Assembly (NCBI RefSeq): GCF_019112545.1
Contig: NW_025064893.1
Location: 248,001-312,000 of the forward strand
DNA from: Guyanagaster necrorhizus
Taxonomy: Eukaryota > Basidiomycota > Agaricomycetes > Agaricales > Physalacriaceae
Direction of reading: 5' to 3'
DNA: 64,000 nt
In this document: positions 34,901 to 47,116 of the stretch, one piece after another
Numbering within the stretch: the stretch's first letter is position 1
Layout: each line of letters starts with the position of its first letter
The notes under the pieces: generated by a model
Databases searched by the model: none
What the model saw: only the letters and a program-made list of their open reading frames with translations
Told to the model about the DNA's origin: nothing
Translations under genes and position numbers: made by a program

Positions 34901-36318
34901 GCGCTCATAACCGGTGTAATCTGTAATCATTTGTTCGGGCTCAAAAGGAGTGATGAATTCGTTCTCGGCGGAACGATGGTAACTCGAGAAGACTGTTGGA
35001 GTGAGGTGAGATGTTGATGACTTGGGAGGGAGCGGCCTCCATCCAGGGTGCACCACCCTCCTTAACGAAGAGGCCAATTTTATGATGTACATATCACATA
35101 TGCAGGCAGCCATCTATGTGTTTGATTTGGGAGAGGGGGAGGGGAGAAGGGGGAACTGTTAACAAGGCATAGAATCAGCCAACATGGATCAGGATTTTGC
35201 TTTGGTCTTGTCAAGGATCAGGCCATATATACCTTCTAATACATAATAATACTAAGATGGTAGACAGCATATATTGTAATAGGTCCTGTAATTGTAGCTG
35301 AGCATAATTAATCATTTTACTATGATTTATACCACTGCTAAAGCATAGTGCACTCCTTTGTGCACTGGAGGTGGCCCTCAATCCTGACTGTATGCCCTCA
35401 GGTCATCTATTAATACCACCACCAAGCTTCCAAATTGGTCCATGATTGTTATTGATCTCAAAATAGGTGGTGATGCAATTGTCATGGAGTTACCTGATAC
35501 ACTGGTCCCTGTTGGATCCCTGTACTGCATAAAAATAGACTGCCCTGCAATCTTAGGTTTTAATGAATTATATCCTAATTATGGGGTGCAAGGATAGCAC
35601 CACTAAGACAATTAGCTTGTACAGGAGGCATGCAGTGACTTGGGATCACTGATGATTGTACAGCTCAAAGGGGTCCAGCATTCCCAGATTCCATGGGTAC
35701 TCACAAGGGGGCTTCAGACTGTGTTGGGATTTTGCTGGAAAGTTCTAGAAAGGGCAATCCGGCATCATGCTGAGAGTTGATGAGTAAGCTCGAGAGAAAG
35801 AGAAAGTTGTAGTAAATTCCAGATACAAGCCTGGAGAGTATAAATACAAGCTCTGTAGGAGCTGTAGAATAAGAAGTTCATACTATCTGGCCTTACCAGC
35901 CTGGAATCTACCCTGTGCAACACTGAGGATTTCCAACAGACTGGAAAGTTATGGGGAGAGGCAAACACCACAATTTTAGGTAGTTTGACCTCAGACTTGA
36001 TGTGAGAAATGAGTTTGAGCCACACCAAGCTAGTGGGTGCAGCAGTGGCACCTTGTTTGTATAGATTTTGTATGCTCCCTGTAATACCGATATCCATGGC
36101 CTTGGGGTAGTCTCTCCATCAAGAAGGAGGAGAAGCTGAGAACTTGGAAGGGCTGTCAGCTTTCACAAAACTTGAAACTCTGACTGCTGGCTCACAGCAT
36201 ATGGAATGGAATCACAGCTAAATTGCACCTGATAGAGTTTCGTGCGTAATCCTAAACGGTACTGAAGCCTAGACACTAGCGAAAAAAAATAGAAGTTCCA
36301 CATTCTTCATTCAGAAGT
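34901..36318. other. repeat-derived, compositionally distinct stretch
   Basis: Roughly 1.4 kb of AT-richer DNA with no intact gene. Short open pieces (plus 35412-35597; minus 35940-36097) read like protein remnants but match no family I can name. A solo LTR is inserted at 35722-35938, so the surrounding sequence is older than that insertion. Probably an old transposon. Confidence 0.4.
35722..35938. mobile_element. solo LTR of an LTR retrotransposon
   Basis: The 217-bp unit begins TGTTGGGATT and ends GGATTTCCAACA, so its termini are the inverted pair TGTTGG/CCAACA typical of LTRs. It is flanked on both sides by the 5-bp direct repeat GACTG (35717-35721 and 35939-35943), a target-site duplication. 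Inside is a TATA-like GTATAAATACAAG near 35838. No gag or pol sequence adjoins it, so it is a solo LTR left by recombination. Size and termini fit a Ty1/copia-type element, but the superfamily cannot be proven. Confidence 0.85.
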
Positions 36319-36395
36319 GACCGAGGCAGGGGTCGAACCTGCAATCTCCTGATAACACCTCGTAGTCAGACGCGTTGCCATTACGCCACACGGCC
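36319..36395 (-). tRNA. tRNA-Arg (anticodon ACG) with 6-nt intron
   Basis: The minus strand reads as a fungal tRNA-Arg: 5' GGCCGTG, D-arm GGCGTAATGGCAACGC, anticodon stem TCTGA/TCAGG with loop CT-ACG-A, six inserted bases GGTGTT, then A, and T-arm TGCAGG-TTCGACC-CCTGC. The acceptor pairs with CTCGGTC with one U-U mismatch and a G-U. Total 77 nt including the intron. Confidence 0.88.
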
Positions 36396-36618
36396 ATGGC
36401 TTTCGTTGATTAATGCAATATATCAACTCCAATCTTCAATTACGCCTTCCTTTAATGACCCCACCACGAACGCCGCCATCGCACTTAAGAACCGTAGCGT
36501 CCACTCAACAATGCAGCCCACAAAACTCCGATTTTCCGCATACCCTTCCTCTCCCGGAACTCTCAGTGGATAGGGCCGTTCATGCACCTCCGCAGTATTA
36601 AAATGACACGCCGCGGAG

Positions 36619-39600
36619 ATGGTGTACGCGCCACGCAATTCCATGTCCTTCGTACGACCCAAATTCAACCTCGGATACGAGCCCCATGTTACGGAGGGTG
36701 TGCGCACCCTCCCTCAGGCAATCGAGTACAATGCCCGGTTTAACGGTGACAGGGTATTCGCACTGCAACTGCATCCTCAATCACAAGACAGCGATGAGAT
36801 AGGGAGGAAGATCACCTTTGCAGATCTCGCGCACGGTGTGGATGTGGCAGCCAAGTGGTTAGTCGAGCGCGGGGTGGGCGGCGATGAAGAGAAGGGAGGA
36901 ATCGCGGTCCTCATGGGAAGCGACGTGGGGTTGTTCATCTGGGTGGCGGCAGGTATGAGGGTCGGGGTGCCTGTGCGTCGCTATTTGGCTCTTTTCGTTC
37001 CGTTCTTGATCTGAAGACCAGGTTCTCCTTCTCTCTGCGCGACTAACGCCCGTCGCAATCGACCATCTGCTCTCCAAGACGGAGCCCAACCCCAGACTGG
37101 TGCTCACATCACCTCTCACATCTCGACTTACTCCTTCTCCTGCCCCAGCTGCACCGACATGGGTCGAGGCCCCAACCTACACGGAACTCCTCTCAAAAGC
37201 GTCAGCGTCGAGCATCGCTCTACCGCCCCATCCCCCCTCCAACACCACCGAACGCACAGCCATCATCCTCCACTCTTCTGGGACGACCGGCCTCCCGAAG
37301 CCCATCTACCACGCTCACGGATACGTCCTCGGATATGGCCAAGACCATCTCTTCACGCATGAACATGTCGAGGCACTAGGATGGAACGTGTCCACATTGC
37401 CTCTATACCACGTATCTACCATCCTTGTGAAGGGATGACGCGTTTTCTGACATGTTTTTTTTAGGGCTTTGGACTGTTGGCGCCCATGATGTCGCTGAGC
37501 ATCGGACTACCCTTCGTACTCCCCGGCGCTGGCACGATACCAACCGGAAGGGGACAATTGAAGGTTCTGGATGCGCTCTGTGCAAACGCCGGACATACGA
37601 ATGGGGTGAAAGCGGACGGCATCACGAATGGCTACTTGAACGGAACGATGACGCATACGGTCCTCAATCGCGTCGGTTTGATGCTTTCCGTCCCCTCCGT
37701 TGTCGAGGATCTCCTCACGATACCTGGTGGCGTCGACGCACTGAAGCGTCTCGATGTGCTCGCAGTAGGTGGCGCCCCGTTGAAGGAGGTAACCGGCGAA
37801 GAGCTGGTGCATCGAGGAGTCAAGCTCCTCAATCATTGGGGTCAGTGCCCCCGCCTAATCATTCCCTGTCAATGACCTAATTCTTCCCACCAGGCGCCAC
37901 GGAAATCGGAGCCATCGCTGTCGTCCAACACGTTCCTGCAAACTACGACTGGCACTACCTCATCCCACGACAGGACATCCCACTCACGTTCACTCCTCTT
38001 GGCAAGGGTACATACCGACTAAGTGGTCGCGCGCCAGGCTGGGAGGAGGACTACGTCGTGCAGGATCACCTACTCGGTAACCCAGCCAAGGAGAATCAAT
38101 ATCGTATCCTCGGTCGTAGTGACGATCTTGTCGTTCTCGCTAACGGGGAGAAGGTCCGTCCAAGTGGCATCGAACAGGCGCTGGGAGAGTGCCCTGGAGT
38201 AAGGGGCGTCTTGGTGTTCGGACAGGGAAGGGAAGGATGTGGTGTCCTCGTCGAAGTCGATGGCGAACCATCAGCAGACTTTGACGCTTTTCTCGGAAAA
38301 GCAAACGAGCTGGCTGACAAGCATGCCAAGGTACCGAGGGAGATGGTCGTTTTCATTAACCCTGGTGGGTTGGTGAGGACGGATAAGGGGAGTATCGCGA
38401 GGAAGGCAAGCTGGGAGAAATGGGAGAAGGAGATTGTGAAGAGCTACGAAGACGCAGAGCAGGAAGAGGAGCCGATTATGGATGCGGATGCGGGTGTATG
38501 GGTCGCTCGGGTGCTGAACGAAGTTTTGGGCTATGACATTCCTGAAACGAAAGACTTTTTTGAGTGTGGAATGGACTCACTCCAGGCTGCCCGGATACGG
38601 AGGAGGATCGGACGTTCGCTGAGAGTCGACGTCGAGACCGATTTCGTGTATCGGCATTCGACAGCAAGCAGGCTTGTGTCCGCAATAGAGAAAGTGAGGG
38701 CAGGGACGTATGTTTCTGAAGAAGTGGGGAGAGAAGAAAAAATGCGTAGGATGCTGGAGAAGTACCGGGCGGAGATGCTTGGAAACAAGGTGGTCCTGCT
38801 CACTGGTTCAACGGGAAGCTTGGGCTGCTTCCTGCTAGCGAGACTGGCCAATGATCCCGAGGTCAAACGTATTGTGTGTATCAACCGGCGCGGAGGACGC
38901 GAGAGGCAGGAGGCGGAAATGCAAAGACGGGGCGCTGGTGTCATCAACTGGTACAAGATCCACATGCTCGAAATTCCCGATCTTGGAGACGTCGACGACC
39001 AGCTGGACGATGTCAGCGATGACGTGACGCACATCATCCACAATGCGTGGCCGGTCAACTTTTCGCGGGGCTTGGAGAGTTTCGAAGGACATGTACGGGG
39101 CTTGGTCAACCTGGTGAAAATAGCCCGGAGGTCTTCAGCAAAGAACGTACGCGTCCTATTCGCTTCGTCAATTGCTGTCGTCGGTCGGTATCCCTCTCAG
39201 CCTGTACCGGAACAGCCTGTCCAGCCAGAGTCGACGGCTGAGTTTGGGTACCCCGAAGCCAAGTGGGTGTGTGAAGAGCTTTTGCTCTCGCTTGAGGGGA
39301 AGGTCCGAGGGAGCTCGGTGAGAATTGGGCAGATGACGGGGGCGGAGGGAGCCGGGGCTTGGAACGAGAGCGAGCATTTCCCTGTGGTGGTGGGTGCGAG
39401 CAAGGCCATCGGAGCGCTCCCTAGGCTTGAGGGTACGCTCTCTTGGCTGCCTGTCAACCGCGCCGGTGAGATCGTCGTCGAGCTCTTGTTTTCGGACCGC
39501 TTCAAGCCGATATACCACATGGAAAACCCTGCTCGGCAGGAGTGGACGGCTGTTATCGATACTCTGGCGGATGTACTTGGGATACCGGTTGTGGGATATG

Positions 39601-39812
39601 CGGAGTGGCTCGAGAGGGTGAGAGGCAATGAGCAGGTGAATAAGCTGATTGAGTTTTTGGAGAGGGATTTCGAGCGGATGGCTGCTGGGGGTGTCGTGCT
39701 TGGGACGGAGGAGGCGAGGAAGGATTCGAGGGGGATGAGAGAGTCCGGTGTGGTGGGACGGAAGGAAGTTGAGGAGTACGTTAATTATTGGAGGCGCGTC
39801 GGCGTGCTCTAA
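36619..39812 (+). CDS. NRPS-like adenylate-forming reductase (A-T-R)
   Basis: Four exons, 36619-36972, 37022-37411, 37465-37840 and 37894-39812, sum to 3039 nt (1012 residues). The adenylation domain (about 1-500) has the A3 loop LHSSGTTGLPKPIYHAHGY, LNHWGATEIGA, the Y-R-I-x-GRSDDLVVLANGEK-V-R-P motif and RTDKGSIARKA at its end. The carrier domain carries FFECGMDSLQAARIRRRI, with Ser as the phosphopantetheine site. The reductase domain opens VVLLTGSTGSLGCFLLARL (NADPH-binding TGxTGxxG), then VRVLFASSIAVVGRYPSQP and the catalytic-type YPEAK. Such enzymes activate a carboxylic acid, hold it as thioester and release it as aldehyde. There is no condensation domain. Substrate and class are not assignable by eye. 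A P450 gene lies 2.2 kb downstream. The start could also be the in-frame ATG at 36643. Confidence 0.93.
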
Positions 39813-40309
39813 TGGAACGTTGCTTCGCGTATTTGCATTACTTGTAATAATATCATAGACTTCACGAGCTGGCACCTTTTTTAGATTTACTGCGAGGAAT
39901 AGCATAGTGGTGCGTCAAATAGGGATACCCACCTAACCCGTACCGTCAACACCTCATGTCCACAGCTCAACGGTACAATACGGTATATATCACCCCTTTG
40001 TGGGCTTTGGTTGTGAGGCTGACGGCCGTGGTATCATCTCGATGCCGAAGCTGAATAGGTCATTGCTATTGCAGGTAACGAAGCTTTAGTTCGATATCCG
40101 TAACGTGTTGTTAAAACTTGGGTCAGGCCTCAGTGCTAGTGCTCAGCTTTGGAGTTCGCTTGCCCAAGGCACCTCTGCTCAAGTGGGACTTGGCAGGAGG
40201 ACACCACCATCTACACCTAATGTCTTTGCCCCTTGGCCTCTGGAAACAGGTCGGTCCCGAATCAAGCTGCTCTTCGTCCTCACTACCAGAAGGTGGCCTT
40301 CGAGTAACC

Positions 40310-40400
40310 ACCATGGCGGTGCTATGCTATAGGAGCAATGTGTTCAGTAACTGTCCAGGTTCGAGCCCTGGTAGGCTGTTCTCAGCGTCAGAGACCGGGA
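40310..40400 (+). repeat. tRNA-derived SINE-like relic, copy 1
   Basis: Contains a T-arm-like hairpin with a Pol III B-box match (CCAGGTTCGAGCCCTGG) preceded by TATAGGAGCAATGTGTTC. It does not fold as a full tRNA. A related stretch with CCAGGTTTGAACCCTG follows about 0.7 kb downstream. Weak evidence. Confidence 0.3.
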
Positions 40401-41029
40401 AACATCTTTTTATCGGTGCGGAGTGGTCGGCTCTGACTTGAAAACGAGGTGACCAGCCAGTCACTCGGCAAAGTATTTCATTACAAGAGGAGATGCACAC
40501 AGTGACTAGTGTCGATGGACGAAATCACGAACGCGATATGACACCAGGGGCAGAGGCAAACTAAACTATTTTTGCACGGATATCTATTCTGTTCGTACCA
40601 GGAGCACACCACGGTGGATACAGGGAACTCGGATGGACATGGTTCTGTTCTTTTACAGGCGGAGATGCTGAGATCTGATCACAGGATGTGTTTCCCTATC
40701 AACCTAGAAGTGGGCTCATTATGCCCCGGGAGTATAAAAGATGTATCATACGTCCTTCTCTTTCTTGCTAGGTTCCAGCTGTTTGTTTTGATTCAGGCAT
40801 ATGTTGTTTGCAGGATCTACTGACCCTGATTTAGAGCTATAGGCAAAATACCATTTATAAGGCAATGTCATTCCGGGCAAAGGCGACCGACTTTCTGGAA
40901 CCTGTTGCATCTCTAACGTCGAATCCAAGTTTTCTGCGGCACCAACACCTATACGAACAATTTTGCCTCTCATCCTCACCCCTCACTGGGTACTATGCAC
41001 TCCTGTTTTGAGAATGATGTTATCATTGT

Positions 41030-41100
41030 CGAGGCACTATGATGCAGGAGCAATATTCTCAAGTAGGCCAGGTTTGAACCCTGATAATGCCTATGAGAGC
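41030..41100 (+). repeat. tRNA-derived SINE-like relic, copy 2
   Basis: Shares GCAGGAGCAATAT and CCAGGTTTGAACCCTG with the stretch at 40310-40400 and is followed within 20 nt by a C5T6 run that could be a Pol III terminator. Weak evidence. Confidence 0.3.
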
Positions 41101-42002
41101 CCAAGACCCCTTTTTTAAAATGCCAATTTCTGTTTTGCGACTGCTGGATATCTGATAACTACCATCGTTTACTTTTCCACCTGCCGCCTCGTTGCTGATG
41201 AGAAATAGGAAGGGAGGATGTTTGGCATCTACGTTTTTGAGACCTTCTCGATGGGAGTCTAGGATTCAATGGACGAGCTCTCTTCCCATCCATCATGGCA
41301 GCAAGGCGATTCCACGTATCATCAAATGTCTATCCCTCAGTGTTGTAACTAAACTCGAAGGATGCATGCCTTTTGCATCCTGTCAATAGGTGCCTTCATG
41401 GATAGACTGAAGCACCGAGAACTATGGCGAAAAGCTTGGAGGAACCACCTGGAGTCTGAAGGTGACAGGTATCATAGAGAAGTCACATAAAAGGGTAAGT
41501 ATTAGTGCCCTATGCAAGCAATATATGAACTGTAATTGTTAAGATGAGCGGTAATTCTTCAGCGCTCACCCGGATTTCAGGAGGGAACCCTCGCAAATAG
41601 GTAAGGGTCATCATTGTTTGTCTGCCAATTTACCTTCATGACCCGTGTATACATAATAGAAGCAATACAGTGTAACAGGGAAAGCCGAGGAGGAGAGCAA
41701 TGCTGACAACCGAAGATCCCGACATTGACCGTGCTGGGATGCGCGATAGTTGACATTACAATAATAATATCATTCTTCAACTCAACAACAGAGCACAATT
41801 GGCATATATTAGCCAGAGTATAGAGAGTCAAAGACACGATATTGAGGTAAAATCAATAGTTAAGAAGGGAAATGGCAGAAGCTGCAGGCAAATAGAAAAT
41901 AAGTAATGACGTAGCTACCCGGTCTGTAAAGAATCCATATTCCTTTACATTTTGTCCATTTTAAAAATACCAGCCTAACTATACTATGACAATGTATCAA
42001 TA

Positions 42003-43631
42003 TCAAGCATCGTTCAAAATTCCGTTATTCCGTCGGCGAAGGCAAACTGTGATATCACCAACAGGATCCGCGATGGCACTCCAACTTTTTGGATCCATTT
42101 CCGGCAAGGCAGATTCGGGAGAGGAGATCTCGTACATTTCGAGGAGCATTATCAGCCAAAGCTTCATTGCATATTGGGCTAGAAATCTTCCCTTGCACTG
42201 CAATGTGTCAGATGGTATTTCGTTGGTGGAGAATAGCCAGCCTCACAATGTGCTCCCCACTACCCCAGGTCAGAGTGTTCGGTGCCTTCTCCGTCCCCGC
42301 TAAGAACCGATCAACTCTGTAGGTCGCGGCATCCGGATAGACGGAGTTATCGACGTGAATCGCCCTGGTATCACCAAACACATAGTCACCCCGCCGGATT
42401 ACGAAGGACAAATCCCCGGAAGTGATGTTTGTGTCAAATTCGACCTCTCTCAGTGAGCTAGACAGTCCCACCATCCGAATACTTTCTTTGATAGCGGAGT
42501 CGACGAGCGGAAATCCCGGAAGTAGAGACGTTTCCTCCCTCAATGCATCCAGACTTCCTCCGTATCTCTTCGTGATCGTCTCGCGAATTTCAGAGCACAG
42601 ACGTTCTAACGCATTGTGGTCTTCCAAAATGAATGCGACCATCCAAAACATGGATCGATGCAAGTTGGTGTGGAGGGACCAGTGCAGCCCCAGCAAACAG
42701 GCAGCTTGATCTCTAATGGATAGGGAACCGCTACGGACCGAATTCAGTGTGTGTGATAGCGCTTCTCCTTCGATATCTCGGCTGCCACTTCTGTCTCTCT
42801 CTCGAATATATGACACGAAGATCTCCAGAAGCCTATTGCGTGCGCGGATCCCTGACCTCGCAGTAAAGGACAAAGGGCCCATGAGGGTCAATAGGGACGT
42901 GTCGAGAATACGATAGTCAGCGTAGGTATCAAGATGAAAGGAAGGGCCAAAAAACGCGATGGTGAGTGGCTCGTATGCTGTGTAGCCGACTAGTTCTGAA
43001 AGAGTAAAAGAGTAGGTCATATTTTCAAGATTCCTGAAACGAACGTGTAGCCTGCAGTGAAATGGATTCTTCATGTCTTTTGCGATGACGCTCTTTGAAA
43101 GGAGGTGGTCCAGTGACGGAAGGAAATGACCATGGAGCGGAATCTCAAGCTCATCAAGAGCACAGCGGATGCCCAATGGACCGAAAATTCGGGCATGGAC
43201 CTTCTTGGCACCCAAGGATTTACTGCGGTTCGCGAACATTGCTTTCAACAAAGTCCTATCGGATAATACGACTATGTTCTGCGTGCCCACGCTAAACCTG
43301 TAAAAATTGCCATAGCGCTTCCTGTAGAACCAGACATTCATATGTGGGTCCCTAGCCTCGACGTATTATATTTGTTTTACCTGCATTCCTGAAGCCAAGA
43401 AGGTCGCCTAGAAAAGAATGCGAACCCGGAAAACCAGTTTACGACGGGTAGGCAGCTGCGAACGACGGGGATATCTTTGGGGGCTCGAAGCCGATATACG
43501 ATGTCGACACAGAGAATAAAAAAGAGGGTGATAGAGACGTTGATCAAATGAGTGTGGTCCAGCATTGTAGCGTACGTAGGATATGGTGTGGGGTCGAAGA
43601 GTTCTATTATATACAAACTGATGTTTCCCAT
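42003..43631 (-). CDS. cytochrome P450 (CYP7/CYP8-like class)
   Basis: Three exons, 43381-43631, 42247-43351 and 42003-42197, sum to 1551 nt (516 residues). The N-terminus carries a membrane helix (LINVSITLFFILCVDIVY) and a Pro-containing hinge (RLRAPKDIPVV). Conserved elements include the K-helix ExxR (KESIRM) and the PERF-like VYPDAATYRVDRFL. The heme loop WGSGEHI-C-KGRFLAQYAM is split by the second intron right before the ligand Cys. The WGxGxHxCxGRxxA form and the overall length match fungal relatives of the CYP7/CYP8 group. It is a complete ER-anchored monooxygenase. It converges with the NRPS-like reductase, making joint function possible but unproven. The downstream ATG at 43565 is an alternative start. 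Confidence 0.92.
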
Positions 43632-44423
43632 CTCTGGGTTGACTTTGAACCAAGATTCCTGTGATGGAAGGCGACTCGGACGGCAGAGTGTCGGAATAGG
43701 ACAAAAGAAGTGTTCCAGCAGCCTTGGGTGTGGGATTGAATCACCGGGCGCCTAGGGGGTTCTGAATTGATCACTCTTTAGAATGATGTTCTTGCCCAAG
43801 TTCTGCAATCCCTCATGCTATATCCAGAAAAATCGGTTCCTGTGAGAAGGCTAGTTGTCAAGTGAGCGCTAATATCCAAACATGTGCAGGAGAACTTCAC
43901 ATCACGGCAGTGAAGGTTACCAAGGTTATGTATTGCATACTACCATCATACAAGTCCGTACCAAGTGCGACCATCCGAGTCCGCTGAAACGTTAGTCCAG
44001 AAACGGTGATTAGCCAAAACGGTCTGCATAGAATCGCCCTGAATTTACGCGGGTTCGGAAACCACGAGAAGCCTCCTTTCGCCATGAGAAAAAATCGAAC
44101 AAGAGCCTAATAGATACGCATCACCGACTAAGTTTTTGAACTTCTCAAATCATATACTCAGCCGCTAGCGCTTCAGAATATATCCAAAGTCCTTTTAGTA
44201 CCTACCATCAGCAAAGATTTGAATGACAAGCTAGTGTGCTTTGACACTGCGCTAGTCAACGACCCTGCCTACACCGAACCATGGAAGCTCCGTCGCTTTC
44301 AAGTCCTCACCCGGTGGCCTTCAAGTTGCTCTATGATCGTCACTATTTTCTGTATCATCTGTTGCCAAATTATAAATTAGACCTAGAAGTTGTCACATTA
44401 ATACGTCCAGGATCGACTTATTA
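43632..44423. other. intergenic, no supported gene
   Basis: Holds the presumed P450 promoter and a stretch (44270-44345) with CTCACCCGGTGGCCTTCAAGT that resembles 40270-40300, suggesting a shared dispersed repeat. No coding sequence found. Confidence 0.4.
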
Positions 44424-46093
44424 CTAAACTGGCACACAAAACCTCCTGTAGCAATGATATCCGTTCTCGTCCGTCTCATAAATAAGGCCATGGTGCTCCA
44501 CATGTGTCATGAATGCCAAATTTCTGCTGAACCTCGATAGATCGTAATGGAACGTGTAGGGACAATAAGTCGGAGGCCTTCCACGCGAAGATGCACTCGT
44601 GCAGCGATATTCGCATTCAGGGAGCACACAAGGCTGAGCCAAAGAGGTGAGTGTACCACTTTGATAGAATAAGAGAAGCGTGCGCGCACGTAAATAGAGA
44701 AAAAAATACGGCCGCCTGACAGAAATATAGTAGAATGAGAGGTAGAACACATCCAATGTACCGATGCTTACGTTTATTGTAACAGAAGACACCAGAATAA
44801 GGAGCCATAGAACTGTAAGTGGCGGTCAGATCGATACAGAAAGGGAGAGTCGTCGCTGCCTACTGCAAACTGCCTGATATGACGATCAGATGGTAAACAG
44901 AAAGTTAATGACGCGGCTTACCAAGTAGTTCCGGGCGCCGTCACACATCAGTGAATCTAAAAGCTCACTTTCGGAACGACGCGGTTTTTCCAGGGAATTG
45001 TAGATGGTGATAACAATCACAAAGACATCAAAGAGCAACTAGGAAATGTTTTGGGAAAAATCAGAAAATGGATGCGGTCGCTTCTTCGAGGGAAATGGAA
45101 CCCACCAAGACACCTACTGAGCAGGGTACTGTCGGCGGTATTCTTTCGATGTCGCAGATATTCTGGGATTCGGCTACAGGTAAGCATTAGCAATGAATTG
45201 TTAAAATAGACTGGATATTTGCCTCCGGTCTTCAAGTAGCTCAGGACCGACAGGGTCGATAGAATCGTTAAGGCTGTTATGCAGATACCGAATGCAACGA
45301 GCAACGTCTTGCGAACAGACTGCCTGTGATCCCAAAGGCGATAGACGCGCATCATGATGTAGACTACAGTCGGGCGGTCAGTAAAGACCCGATAAAACAG
45401 ACCACACCATACAACCCACATTGTGAAATAGTAGCTACGATAATAGCAGATTCGTTAGCAAGCCAAACCACTGCTTTACATCTGCACGTATGTTGTGAGT
45501 GACTTCTCTCAAGAAGCCAGTGTATCTTACGTCTGGATATGTCACAAACGTCAGGTTATCAGGAACGCAAGACAAGTTCGTTAGGTACTGACATTGCTAT
45601 CAGGAGAGCGTCCTAGTTCACTCGTCGCTAGAGTCACAAGTGAGTAAATATCCCAGGGATATGAAGCGTGTTTACGGACCATAAAGACGGTATATTAACA
45701 CTGCTTCCGTAAAGTAGCGATTCAGTATGTGGACAACTTTCGTAAGAATGCGCTCGTTCAGAGGGCCCCACATTGTTGCTACTTCTTCACCAAAAGTCAG
45801 GCAATGGTCCCACAACATCAAAACCATCGCCGCAGCTACGGTTGTCAGAATCTATGCACTGTTGTGATGAACTACATGAAGGGTTACATACCAGGTGTAT
45901 ATGTTATAAATAATATTCGGTCAACTGGAATGGAGACAGTAGACATTGAGTATTATGTGGACGTGAGATAACTGAGGGATTAATGAACTCACAGTCGTCA
46001 AGTCGTCAATTATACGGATATCTGAAACTTGGTTCTTAAAAATAGCCCGCCTCTGTGATGAATAGAGGCAGTGAATCGAAAGACGCTTCATCG
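44424..46093 (-). CDS. DUF6533-family multi-pass membrane protein, copy A
   Basis: A heavily intron-split minus-strand gene. The DUF6533 signature is complete: ILTTVAAAMVLMLWDHCLTF-GEEVATMWG, then ILTKVVHILNRYFTEAVLIY-RLYG. Later exons give CQYLTNLSCVPDNLTFVTYP, MWVVWCGLFYRVFTD, YIMMRVYRLWDHRQSVRKTL, LLVAFGICITALTILSTLSV and FVIVITIYNSLEKPRRSESE-LL with CDGARNYL. These follow the family order (N-terminal helices, R-VYxLWDxR loop, then E-K-P-R-R helix). DUF6533 proteins are seven-helix-like membrane proteins expanded in Agaricomycetes; function unknown. The N-terminal exon and the last exon (stop at 44424) are uncertain. A decayed relative follows at 48081-49310. Confidence 0.7.
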
Positions 46094-46680
46094 CAAGAAC
46101 ATGAATCTAATAGTAAGAAGACCCTGAGTCAAACGTGATTTGCACCGTTCGTTTGATAAGAGGGTGATACAGACGCCGTCGGAGGAGCAGCGATAATCAT
46201 GTTATCGGATCAAAAAGTTGCGGATATGATGCCTGCTGTCGTTTCCGTTTCAGCGTGACTTTGAGCCTGCACTGTCAAGATCCACGGATGCCTGCCCTGA
46301 ATGGGGGGATTGGGCAGTGAAGTCAGGATAAGCAAGACCCACAAGACTAACGATAGACAAGGAATATCAGACACGGCTTGTGCGCTCAGTATGAGGGGAC
46401 CGCGGGAACTGACAGATTTACCTTTGTGTTGATCAGCAGGAGAATCACGCTTTCGAGTTTGAACCGCTTTCTTGATGTTAAAAGAAGCATCTTTCGCAAA
46501 GCGCACTTAAGGCAGAACAAAAGCCGCTAACCAGTGCAGCCGACGGCCTGTTATCGATTCAACAGAATCGAAGCATAGCCATAGCCTGAGAGAACTTGGA
46601 GGAACATATTCAAGACCCGATAAGGAATTCTCGATGACACAAATGTAACTTTGCCAAGCATGGCCTTTTCAGTCTAATGA

Positions 46681-46956
46681 TTAATGGTCGTCCTGGAACA
46701 AAGATACCAAATCGGTTTGAGAGCAAAGCCTCCATGTTTCGTCAAAGTTGTAGAGTTCAATCCTCTCAACTGCAAGCGCCCAGATTGGGTCTCTCTTGCA
46801 TAGTACACAGCCAGAGGTTTGGATACTAGGAAACATGCAGCTAAAACAGGTGCAAAAAAGCGAATGAAAACGTGCCTTTTTGGACAGAGCGAAAATCGTC
46901 AGGTATTCAGCTCGACTTTGAGTGCTATGGTCTCTCCATGTCATAGAGCGATTCAT
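46681..46956 (-). other. unassigned ORF beside the assembly gap
   Basis: A 91-codon frame ending SGCVLCKRDPIWALAVERIE and WRLCSQTDLVSLFQDDH. Codon use looks protein-like, but no family is recognised and no upstream exon was found, partly because the gap begins at 47117. It could be the 3' end of an incomplete gene. Confidence 0.2.
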
Positions 46957-47116
46957 GAGAAGGTTTTAGTAATAGCCAGACACTGGGAATCACGGCATTT
47001 GCCAAGCCCGTAGAGCCAGTCTCTATCCGTGTACTTAACCGCTGGACCATTTAAATGATTCTTTATCATTTGTTAGGCCTTCGACTTTTTTATATTATCC
47101 CAAGCAATTAGAAACA

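Larger units (their letters stand above)
39813..42002. other. intergenic with two SINE-like relics, no supported gene
   Basis: About 2.2 kb between two convergent genes. No conserved protein domain found. Two weakly similar, tRNA-like stretches at about 40310-40400 and 41030-41100 are listed separately. Confidence 0.4.

Noticed and set aside
39168..39905. 245-codon minus-strand ORF
   Set aside because: It is antisense to the reductase domain of the NRPS-like gene, whose plus frame has clear motifs.
46210..46506. 98-codon minus-strand ORF with a hydrophobic segment
   Set aside because: No recognised family, and the counterpart beside copy B is not open; probably duplicated flank.
46970..47040. 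tRNA-like stretch (minus strand TGGTCCAGCGGTTAAGTACA)
   Set aside because: Only a D-arm-like part is present; no acceptor stem, anticodon arm or T-arm pairs could be found.
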